From JALZBN01 sp035525375 (GTDB lineage: Bacteria > Actinomycetota > Acidimicrobiia > Acidimicrobiales > AC-14): a stretch of DNA of 30,674 nt. Both the position numbers and the translations under genes were made by a program. The notes under the pieces were generated by a model. It made no database searches. It was not told where the DNA came from and saw only the letters and a list, made by a program, of their open reading frames with translations. The stretch is from positions 1 through 30,674 of the forward strand of contig DATLEI010000039.1 of the NCBI GenBank assembly GCA_035525375.1. Direction: 5' to 3'. This document shows positions 25,161 through 30,674 of the stretch, piece after piece; within the stretch, counting starts at the first letter, position 1, and each line of letters begins with the position of its first letter.

Positions 25161-26018
25161 TCATCCTCCCTCAATGAGATGGTGCGTTGCCGTCTTTCGA
25201 CGCTTTTCGACCGCAACGTCGATCGCCGCATCAACGGCCAGCTCGAGTTGGTTACGGCTGGTCGACGATTCGCCAGCCCTCAGGTGCATAAGGAACTCGG
25301 CATTGCCCTCGGCCCCGAGGAGTGGTGAGGCCACGACCGAAACCATGCCGGCACCGGCGGTGGCGAACGCCTCTCGCACACCGACGATCGCATCGCGCCA
25401 TACGGCGAGGTCGGAGATGACTCCCCTTCCTTTCGCCACCGCGGCGCGCCCCGCCTCGAACTGCGGCTTGACCAACACCACCACGTCGGCATCGGCAACC
25501 GCAAGGTCGAGTAGCACGGACGCCACTACCCGGAGCGAAATGAACGAAAGGTCCGCGACGACGACCTCGGTAGCCCCCGGGAACGGAAGGTCGGCGAGGG
25601 TCAGGTACCGAATGTTGGTGCGGTCGATCACCGTCACCCTCGGGTCAGTTCGTAGGCGCTCATGGAGCTGGCCGTGTCCAACGTCGACCGCGATCACCTC
25701 GGTGGCGCCGTGCTTCAGCAGGCAATCGGCAAATCCTCCTGTTGATGCACCGGCATCGAGGGCGCGCCGGCCGGCGACGGAGATCTCAAACTCGCGCAGC
25801 GCGTGCTCCAGCTTCTCGCCGCCCCGACTCACGAAACGACGGTCGTCCTGGCGCACAACCACTGACTCCTCAGGAGCGACGAGGCGGGAGGACTTGAACG
25901 CCGGCGCGCCACCCACGACCACATTGCCCGACTCGATCTGTTCCTGCGCCATCGCGCGGCTCGCGGTCATACCCCGCCGGACGAGTTCCACATCGAGCCG
26001 ACGGCGGCGCGAGCTCAG
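25161..26018 (-). CDS. tlyA: TlyA-type 16S/23S rRNA 2'-O-methyltransferase, probable CTG start
   Basis: TlyA methylates ribose 2'-OH groups in 16S and 23S rRNA in mycobacteria, which makes ribosomes sensitive to capreomycin. An N-terminal S4 RNA-binding domain is followed by a FtsJ-like methyltransferase with the SAM motif LDAGASTGGF and the catalytic set K (SRGGEKLEHAL), D (VVADLSFISL), K (VLVKPQFEAG) and E (LLGAEGNAEF). The first ATG/GTG/TTG start is GTG 25991, but that cuts off RRRRLD, which TlyA proteins normally carry before VELVRRG. Reading back in frame gives CTG at 26018, which overlaps the upstream stop by 4 nt (CTGA) and follows AGGGG by 5 nt. With this start the protein is 285 residues and complete. 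The enzyme itself is certain; the CTG start is inferred. Confidence 0.93.
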   Translation of the reverse strand: MSSRRRRLDVELVRRGMTASRAMAQEQIESGNVVVGGAPAFKSSRLVAPEESVVVRQDDRRFVSRGGEKLEHALREFEISVAGRRALDAGASTGGFADCLLKHGATEVIAVDVGHGQLHERLRTDPRVTVIDRTNIRYLTLADLPFPGATEVVVADLSFISLRVVASVLLDLAVADADVVVLVKPQFEAGRAAVAKGRGVISDLAVWRDAIVGVREAFATAGAGMVSVVASPLLGAEGNAEFLMHLRAGESSTSRNQLELAVDAAIDVAVEKRRKTATHHLIEGG

Positions 26019-26488
26019 CGCGCCCCTGGGGGGGTGGGTGTGCCCTCGGCGCGCCCGGGCCGCTTCTGAGATTTCATCGCGGGCGGCGCGATTGGTTGTC
26101 TCGACGTCGGGGCCCTGGAGGTCTTGGCCGACTTCCGGATTGGGGCCGCCTTCGTGCCACCCGACGGTGACTTCACTGTCGACTCTCTGGCGTTTGAAGC
26201 CGTCGAACCACCATGTAGCTTCGACTCGAGCCTGGCGATGTCGTCCTTGGTGGCTACGCCGAAGGCAGCCAATTGCTCAGCCACCTCCTGGCGGATGATG
26301 GCGCCGAGTGCCTCCGTACGCTTTCGGCTGCGTTCCACCACGAGATCGATCGCCTTTTCCGCCTGACCCTTTCGGACCACGCCGGCGTCGACGAGCTCCT
26401 TCACAAACACCTCAGCCCGCTCTCGGGTCATGTCAATGAAGGACGTTCCCATCTCGAGCGACCGCTTCAACAGCTCGCTCTTGCCCAC
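26015..26488 (-). CDS. Phasin-like / PhaF-type helical protein with basic Ala/Lys/Pro tail
   Basis: A 157-residue protein. Residues 1-92 are helical and resemble phasin or poly(3-hydroxyalkanoate) granule-associated proteins (SFIDMTRERAEVFVKELVDAGVV, then KAIDLVVERSRKRTEALGAIIRQEVAEQL). Residues 95-157 are a disordered, basic, Pro/Ala/Thr-rich tail, like the histone-like tail of PhaF proteins. Members are often found beside tlyA in actinobacteria and their role there is not settled. The GTG at 26488 has GGAAGGGA about 8 nt before it. It is the first gene of the nine-gene cluster, so the cluster's promoter lies in the 73-nt gap shared with the divergent DUF1015 gene. Confidence 0.8.
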   Translation of the reverse strand: MGKSELLKRSLEMGTSFIDMTRERAEVFVKELVDAGVVRKGQAEKAIDLVVERSRKRTEALGAIIRQEVAEQLAAFGVATKDDIARLESKLHGGSTASNARESTVKSPSGGTKAAPIRKSAKTSRAPTSRQPIAPPAMKSQKRPGRAEGTPTPPGAR

Positions 26489-26561
26489 CGAGTGTTCCCT
26501 TCCTTCGCGAGTACTGACCTCTTGTCACCAGCCTACGCCCGCACTCTGGTACGCATGAGCA

Positions 26562-27752
26562 GTGCCCCGTTTCGAGCCCTTCGCCGGAATTCGCTACGAC
26601 CCTGAGAAAGTCAGCCTTGGTGATGTCGTCGCGCCGCCGTATGACGTCATTGGGCCCGAGGACCAGGCCGCGCTCGAAGCTCGCAGCCCGTACAACGCCG
26701 TCCGGGTTGAATTGGCACGCGACGAGGGCGGTCACCAGCGCTACGAGCTGGCCAATCGCCGCTTGGAAAGCTGGTTGGCCGATGGCATTCTGACGACCGA
26801 CTCCGAGCCCGGTTTCTACATCTACGGCATGGGCTACCGCGATGAGCAGGGGCAGCCCCGGCAAACGACGGGCGTGCTCGGCGCGCTGGCGCTCGACGAC
26901 CCCACCGGAGTGCTTCCCCATGAGCGCACAATGGCGAAGCCAAAGCACGACCGGTTGAACCTGTTGCGCGCCACCCGGGCCAATCTGTCGCCCATCTGGG
27001 GCCTCTCGCTGGCCGGCGGCCTGTCCGGGCTCTGTCAGGTCACCGGGCCTCCGATCGCTCGTTGCACCGACGCTCAGGGCGTGCACCACCGGCTGTGGCG
27101 CGCGACGGAGCCGGGTCTGATCGAAGCAATCAAAGCCACGGTCGCCGCCGCGCCCGTCGTGATCGCCGACGGTCACCACCGGTATGCGACCGCTATTGCC
27201 TACCGGGAGGAGCGGCGCGCCGAGGTCGGGCCGGCACCGGCCGATCATGATCTCGTCCTCGCCTACGTGGTCGAACTTGCCGATGACGAGATCACCGTCG
27301 GCGCGATTCACCGGGCCATCTCTGGATTGCCAGAGGACTTCGATCCGGTCGCGAGCGTGGAGGGGTTCTCCCCGCGGCTCGTGGGAGAACTCGAGCCCGA
27401 CGCCATCTCCCGCGCCGTCGCCGCGGGGGTACCGGCCTTGCTGACGGCGCGAGGTGTGTGGCACCTCGAACCCGACAGTGGCAACGCCAGAGCTGACGAC
27501 AGGACCGACGCAGCGAGGTTTGAGGAGGTGCTTGCCGGCTGGCCCGCCCATTCCCTCGCTTATCGGCATTCGCCCGACGACGTCGTGGCTGATCTGACCA
27601 AGGGCGAGGCGCAGGTAGGCCTTTTTCTCATGCCGCCCACGGTTGCCCAGATCGCCGCAACGGCTCGCGCCGGCCGACGGATGCCCGAGAAGACGTCGTT
27701 CTTCTGGCCCAAGCCGTTGACCGGACTCCTGTTCCGCCGTTTGGCCGACTGA
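26562..27752 (+). CDS. DUF1015 family protein
   Basis: A 396-residue soluble protein with the DUF1015 signatures: FEPFAGIRYDPEKV at the start, VVAPPYDVIGPEDQAAL, LPHERTMAKPKHDRLNLLRAT, VVIADGHHRYATAIAYREE and, near the end, LFLMPPTVAQIAATARAGRRMPEKTSFFWPKPLTGL. The histidine-rich ADGHHRY segment looks like an active or metal site. The family is widespread in bacteria and archaea and has been linked to ParB-like or serine kinase (SerK-type) folds; this copy's reaction is unknown. GTG at 26562 is chosen from the family N-terminus. There is no strong ribosome-binding site. It converges with the SSB-like gene with a 1-nt gap. Confidence 0.92.
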   Translation: MPRFEPFAGIRYDPEKVSLGDVVAPPYDVIGPEDQAALEARSPYNAVRVELARDEGGHQRYELANRRLESWLADGILTTDSEPGFYIYGMGYRDEQGQPRQTTGVLGALALDDPTGVLPHERTMAKPKHDRLNLLRATRANLSPIWGLSLAGGLSGLCQVTGPPIARCTDAQGVHHRLWRATEPGLIEAIKATVAAAPVVIADGHHRYATAIAYREERRAEVGPAPADHDLVLAYVVELADDEITVGAIHRAISGLPEDFDPVASVEGFSPRLVGELEPDAISRAVAAGVPALLTARGVWHLEPDSGNARADDRTDAARFEEVLAGWPAHSLAYRHSPDDVVADLTKGEAQVGLFLMPPTVAQIAATARAGRRMPEKTSFFWPKPLTGLLFRRLAD

Positions 27753-27753
27753 C

Positions 27754-28131
27754 CTAAGCGCTGCCGGCCGCCTCCAGACGAGCGCACGCGGCCGCCAAAG
27801 CCGCGGCCGCCCGCTTGCCTCTCGCAGCCACGACGTTGTCGGCGACGACCTCGGTGCGACTCTGCGTGGCCCCTCCGGCTCTGTAGAAGCGTCGGCGTAC
27901 CCGACCGATAACCACGACGGCATCGTCGACGTCGTGATCAGCGGCACTGGCCGGCGCGCCGAACCATACGACGGGCACGCCCTCGGCCCGCTCGCCCTCG
28001 CGTGCCACTGTCACCTCGTAGGCCACCAGGCGGTCACCCGACGGCAACTCCTTGAACTCTGGTGGGCGAGCCAGTCGCCCGACGAGCGCCACCACGTTTG
28101 TAGCGGCCAACTTGGTTGCAACACCTGCCAT
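27754..28131 (-). CDS. Short single-stranded DNA-binding (SSB-like) OB-fold protein
   Basis: A 125-residue protein whose N-terminal half fits an SSB OB-fold: TNVVALVGRLARPPEFKELPSGDRLVAYEVTVAR, followed by PVVWFGAPAS and a strand VVVIGRVRRRFYRAGG. Ordinary SSBs are about 160-180 residues with an acidic tail for partner proteins; this one lacks that tail and ends in an Ala/Arg-rich helix (KRAAAALAAACARLEA). It is therefore an accessory or specialised OB-fold protein, not the main cellular SSB. ATG 28131 has a good AGGGGAG about 7 nt upstream. Confidence 0.8.
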   Translation of the reverse strand: MAGVATKLAATNVVALVGRLARPPEFKELPSGDRLVAYEVTVAREGERAEGVPVVWFGAPASAADHDVDDAVVVIGRVRRRFYRAGGATQSRTEVVADNVVAARGKRAAAALAAACARLEAAGSA

Positions 28132-28241
28132 TGCTTCTCCCCTGTTTCTGGTCGGCCGGTCAGACGGCGCGACCCACGTGCACTCGTGGGGGAAGCGGCG
28201 ACGGGAATCCTAAGAGGGGGGTACGACAGTTCCGCTCCCGG
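28132..28241. other. Spacer between the TPR gene and the SSB-like gene
   Basis: This 110-base gap holds the ribosome-binding site of the SSB-like gene (28133-28145, AGGGGAG on the minus strand) and probably its promoter. No convincing tRNA or small gene was found here. Confidence 0.4.
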
Positions 28242-29255
28242 TTACCCGAGGGTGGCGAGTCTTTCGACGGTGTCGGCGAGATCGGGGTCGGCGTCGGCCA
28301 CGCGCCGGAACAACTCCCGGGCCCGGGGCGTATCGCCTGACCGTTCGTAAAGATCGGCCAGGGCGTACCAGAGGCGCACGTGATGGTCCTCCGCGGAGCG
28401 CCTGGGAGTGAGCGGGCCCCGTGAGAGGAGGTTGATCGCCGCAGGTAAATCACCCCGGTCCGCGAGGGAACCTGCGGTGACGATGCGGCCCTCGGTCAGC
28501 AGGGTGATGCCAGGGGACGCCGCCCGCAGTTCATCCCACAGCTCGTCGACCTTCTTGTGCCGGCCCAACGCCCGGTAGCAGTCGGCGAGCACCGGGTTCT
28601 GTTCCTCGGATCCAGTGACGGCGCGGAATGCTTCGAGCTGCTCTGCTGCCTTGGCCCACTTCTCCTGGCGGTAGAGAGCGACGCCGGCCAGCTCGCAAAC
28701 CGCGGGTACATCCGGTGACTCGGCCAGGAGGGGCCGGAGTATGCGAAGGGTGTCCTGGTAACGGTCATCCTGAAACGCCTTTGATGCGTCGACGAGGCGT
28801 TTCGCCATCTTCGCCGTCTTGGAGGGCGGAAGGGCCCGTGCGAGGTCGACTGCGACAGGGTCGGGCAGCTTGAGATCCCGGTCGCGACGGCGCGGGGGTG
28901 CTGGTCGCGGTGGCGCACGTCGCTTGGGCGGGACCACGGGCCCTTCGTCGGTCCACTTGTCGGCAACGTGCGGCGCGCGAGTGGGACCTCGCTGATCCGG
29001 GCGCTGCGGCCGGCGCGGCGCGGGTGATGCCGAGGCCATCCCCCGGCCCTGCGTGCGGGTGGAGTCGTCTCGCCGGTCGCTGCGTTCCCGGTCGCTTCGA
29101 CCGTCGCGCCCGTCAGACTGCTCCGAGAGCGTCCTGCCACCACGGCGCGCCACCGAACCCCATTTCTTCGATCCGGGTCGGTTTGACGTCCCCGTCTTTG
29201 GGGGCCTCGGCCCCGACCTCCGTGGCGGACGTCGAGCGGGAGGTTGCGGAGCCAT
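28242..29255 (-). CDS. TPR-repeat protein with long basic disordered N-terminus
   Basis: A 337-residue protein in two parts. Residues 1-130 are low-complexity, rich in Arg, Pro, Ser and Asp, with many RRDRSDR-type runs, suggesting a disordered RNA- or ribosome-binding arm. Residues 140-337 form TPR-like helical repeats, such as KAFQDDRYQDTLRILRPLLA, LAGVALYRQEKWAKAAEQL and the C-terminal LWYALADLYERSGDTPRARE. TPR repeats mediate protein contacts; there is no catalytic motif. ATG at 29255 is directly downstream of the rRNA operon end, on the same strand, 15 nt after the terminator hairpin. I do not recognise a specific function. Confidence 0.82.
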   Translation of the reverse strand: MAPQPPARRPPRRSGPRPPKTGTSNRPGSKKWGSVARRGGRTLSEQSDGRDGRSDRERSDRRDDSTRTQGRGMASASPAPRRPQRPDQRGPTRAPHVADKWTDEGPVVPPKRRAPPRPAPPRRRDRDLKLPDPVAVDLARALPPSKTAKMAKRLVDASKAFQDDRYQDTLRILRPLLAESPDVPAVCELAGVALYRQEKWAKAAEQLEAFRAVTGSEEQNPVLADCYRALGRHKKVDELWDELRAASPGITLLTEGRIVTAGSLADRGDLPAAINLLSRGPLTPRRSAEDHHVRLWYALADLYERSGDTPRARELFRRVADADPDLADTVERLATLG

Positions 29256-29269
29256 AGCGTGAGGCTACG

Positions 29270-29307
29270 CGAAAAGGAGAAGGCCGCGAACGACCTTCTC
29301 CTTCTCG
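29270..29307 (-). terminator. Rho-independent-type terminator of the rRNA operon
   Basis: Read on the minus strand, CGAGAAGGAGAAGG (29307-29294) pairs with CCTTCTCCTTTTCG (29283-29270) through 14 base pairs, including one G-U, with a 10-nt loop. It starts 3 nt after the end of 5S rRNA. The T run is short (TTTT, inside the stem), so this is an atypical but strong hairpin. Confidence 0.7.
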
Positions 29308-29310
29308 AAA

Positions 29311-29431
29311 AACCCGGCGGCGACCTACTCTCCCGGGGGGTCTCCCCCCAAGTACCATCGGCGCGGGCGGGCTTAACTGCCGTGTTCGGGATGGGAACGG
29401 GTGTTTCCCCGCCGCCATGGCCACCGGAAAC
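29311..29431 (-). rRNA. rrf: 5S ribosomal RNA
   Basis: About 121 nt. On the minus strand it begins GTTTCCGGTGGCCATGGC and ends GTAGGTCGCCGCCGGGTT, whose ends pair to form helix I. The internal block CCCGAACACGG...TTAAGCCC and GCCGATGGTACT...GGAGAGTAGG are standard conserved bacterial 5S segments. Ends are placed by pairing and are good to a few bases. Confidence 0.95.
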
Positions 29432-29527
29432 CTATATAGCCGGACACTTGTGTCCTGACCTATGTCAAAAAAGGGAGGCGACGCGCGCCGTCTCTCAAGT
29501 TTTCCATAGCGAGCACGAGCAAGGATG
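29432..29527 (-). other. 23S-5S spacer
   Basis: A 96-nt spacer with no tRNA. It contains a perfect short hairpin (GGACACTTGTGTCC at 29442-29455) that may be part of an rRNA processing stem. Confidence 0.5.
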
Positions 29528-29824
29528 TTCTCCAAGCCCTCGGCCGATTAGTACCGGTCGGCTGAACACCTTGCGGTGCTTACACCTCCGGCCTATCAAC
29601 GTGGTCATCTGGCCACGGGCCTTACCAGGTTAACCCTGTGGGAGATCTCATCTTGGAACGAGCTTCGCGCTTAGATGCCTTCAGCGCTTATCCCTTCCGC
29701 AGGTCGCTAACCAGCCGTGCCTCTGGCGAGACAACTGGCACACGAGAGCTGCGTCCGTCCCGGTCCTCTCGTACTAGGGACAGCCTTCCTCAAATCTCCT
29801 ACGGCTGCGACGGATAGGGACCGA
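29528..29824 (-). rRNA. rrl: 23S ribosomal RNA, 3' exon
   Basis: The 3' end of the 23S gene. On the minus strand the exon begins TCGGTCCCTATCCG and includes the sarcin-ricin loop CCTAGTACGAGAGGACC and the conserved TAAGCGCTGAAGGCATCTAAGCG near the 3' end. The end at about 29528 is placed by comparison with known 23S 3' ends and is good to roughly ten bases. It joins the 5' exon (30551-30674) across the intron at 29825-30550; the joined sequence, GAGACAGT-TCGGTCCC, is the uninterrupted conserved sequence. Confidence 0.95.
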
Positions 29825-30550
29825 CATTGTTGTTACCACCGACCACATTGGTCAGGGGCCAGGGCATTTCTGCCTGGCTCTGCATGTCGCCATGCAGATC
29901 GGACCATATCTTCACCACCGCCTTAGACGATGGTGTTCGGCATATGGTCTCTGAGGATTCTGTCTACCTCTATCGCGCGGTTCGCTCGACGGTATCGACC
30001 GCCTCCGTTCATGGAGAGAGCCAATTCGCAGAGTGACCGAAAACCCTCCTGGTTCAGGTGGCTGCCAGCAGCTATCGCCCTGACTATTCGGGCGAAGACC
30101 TGGAAGTCCTCCTGTTTGGAACTCAGAAGTGGCTGCGCTTCGAAGAAGGGGATCACCCTCTCCAGAAGGTCGCACCGGTTCCGAACCACGAACACCAGAC
30201 AGGTGTCCGCTGAGCGGCGGTGATTCTCCTGGATTCGTCCACAGCCAAAACGCACCTTGATGAGGTCAAGCACCTGGCGGCGCTCAGCGTTCTGACTGAC
30301 ATGGATCTCCGGAACCAGTTGCAAACCGCTTCTGGTCCAGGGATTCCGTTGGACGGCTACGTGAAACGAACCTTCTCCGTCGACATAGCCAGCGATGTAG
30401 GCATCCAGCCTTTCCTGCTGATTGTCCGCACCGGTCTGATTTTCACTGCTCATGCCACACATCCTAAGAAGGCGGTGTGACAAGAACGAGTACAGCCGGA
30501 TACTCGGAGTTTCCAGCATATAGCCGAATTTAAAGACAGCGCGTTTATCC
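29825..30550 (-). mobile_element. Group I intron in 23S rRNA (insertion site about L2593)
   Basis: A 726-nt intron. Core elements on the minus strand: P1, exon GACAGT (30556-30551) pairs with GCTGTC (30540-30535), giving the required U-G at the 5' splice site; P3, TTCGGC (30528-30523) with GCCGAA (29941-29936); P7, GACCATAT (29949-29942) with ATATGGTC (29909-29902), within the typical R-type TCAGAGACC and S-type AAGATATGGTCC blocks; P8, CACCATCG (29935-29928) with CGGTGGTG (29920-29913), one G-U. The P-type block ATGCTGGAAACTC is near 30509-30519. Three further 3' hairpins follow: 29880-29897 (GCGA tetraloop), 29858-29878 (GAAA loop) and 29841-29853. The intron ends in G at 29825. The insertion site matches that of the chloroplast intron encoding I-CreI. 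Whether it self-splices is untested. Confidence 0.9.
29923..30453 (-). CDS. LAGLIDADG homing endonuclease, I-CreI-like
   Basis: A single-motif LAGLIDADG protein of about 176 residues, close to I-CreI (163), so it probably acts as a homodimer. The motif is LDAYIAGYVDGEGSFHV, with Glu at the catalytic acid position, an accepted variant in this family. The rest follows the I-CreI pattern: EIHVSQNAERRQVLDLIKVRFGCGRI, then VVRNRCDLLERVIPFF and LSSKQEDFQVFARIV. Such enzymes cut intron-lacking 23S genes at the insertion site so that the intron is copied in. The frame is open further into the 5' exon to 30621, but exon sequence cannot be part of the protein. ATG 30453 (MSSENQTG) is chosen; ATG 30462 is equally possible. 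Its last residues (RILRDHMPNTIV) are encoded by the ribozyme's P7, P3 and P8, and the TAA at 29925-29923 falls in the P8 loop. Confidence 0.9.
   Translation of the reverse strand: MSSENQTGADNQQERLDAYIAGYVDGEGSFHVAVQRNPWTRSGLQLVPEIHVSQNAERRQVLDLIKVRFGCGRIQENHRRSADTCLVFVVRNRCDLLERVIPFFEAQPLLSSKQEDFQVFARIVRAIAAGSHLNQEGFRSLCELALSMNGGGRYRRANRAIEVDRILRDHMPNTIV

Positions 30551-30674
<124 letters not shown>

Noticed and set aside
25054..26298. Plus-strand open frame (414 codons) across tlyA and the phasin-like gene
   Set aside because: Antisense to well-supported genes, with Ser/Arg/Thr-rich low-complexity translation and no domain.
29113..29535. Minus-strand open frame spanning 5S rRNA, the spacer and the TPR gene start
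   Set aside because: It overlaps 5S rRNA and the terminator; not a protein gene.

Overview
The window is high-GC, densely coded DNA of an actinobacterium (Actinomycetota), probably not a classical Streptomyces or Mycobacterium; an Acidimicrobiia-like lineage is my guess. The phylum call rests on the gene order tlyA-nadK-recN-steA-steB (the Rv1694-Rv1698 order of Mycobacterium, recalled from knowledge), the frequent GTG, TTG and probably CTG starts, the SpoIID-type and metalloprotease-like exported proteins, and the actinobacterial form of the 5S and 23S rRNA. No stretch over 300 bases lacks a gene.

Layout. 1-467: tail of a secreted FG-GAP/RTX-repeat protein. 483-2662: a drug-efflux type MFS transporter and its TetR regulator (minus strand), with two perfect palindromes in front of the operon. 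2802-6522: two exported plus-strand proteins, a SpoIID/LytB-domain protein and a metallopeptidase-like protein ending in a seven-repeat RCC1 propeller. 6542-11450: a minus-strand run of response regulator, histidine kinase, DUF4173-like membrane protein and B12-binding radical SAM enzyme. 11532-12500: a small exported HExxH protein and a small membrane protein. 12499-15161 (plus): a LOG-family nucleotide-binding protein and a second metallopeptidase-like protein, paralogous to the first but ending in a Thr/Pro linker and an Fn3 domain.

15174-26488 (minus) is one tightly coupled cluster of nine genes, mostly joined by overlaps or gaps of 1-4 nt: phasin-like protein, TlyA, NAD kinase, RecN, SteA, SteB, a 1483-residue fusion of MurJ flippase + GT2 glycosyltransferase + alkaline-phosphatase-like domain + polytopic membrane domain, and a MraY-like glycosyl-phosphate transferase. 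It links ribosomal methylation, NADP supply and DNA repair to envelope assembly and division. 26562-29255 holds a DUF1015 protein, a short SSB-like OB-fold protein and a TPR protein.

29270-30674 (minus) is the end of an rRNA operon: terminator, 5S rRNA, and the 3' part of the 23S rRNA gene. The 23S gene is split by a 726-nt group I intron that encodes an I-CreI-like LAGLIDADG homing endonuclease. The intron sits at the same position (E. coli about 2593) as the Chlamydomonas chloroplast intron that carries I-CreI. P1, P3, P7 and P8 can be drawn directly from the sequence. The two most notable items are this intron and the MurJ fusion.
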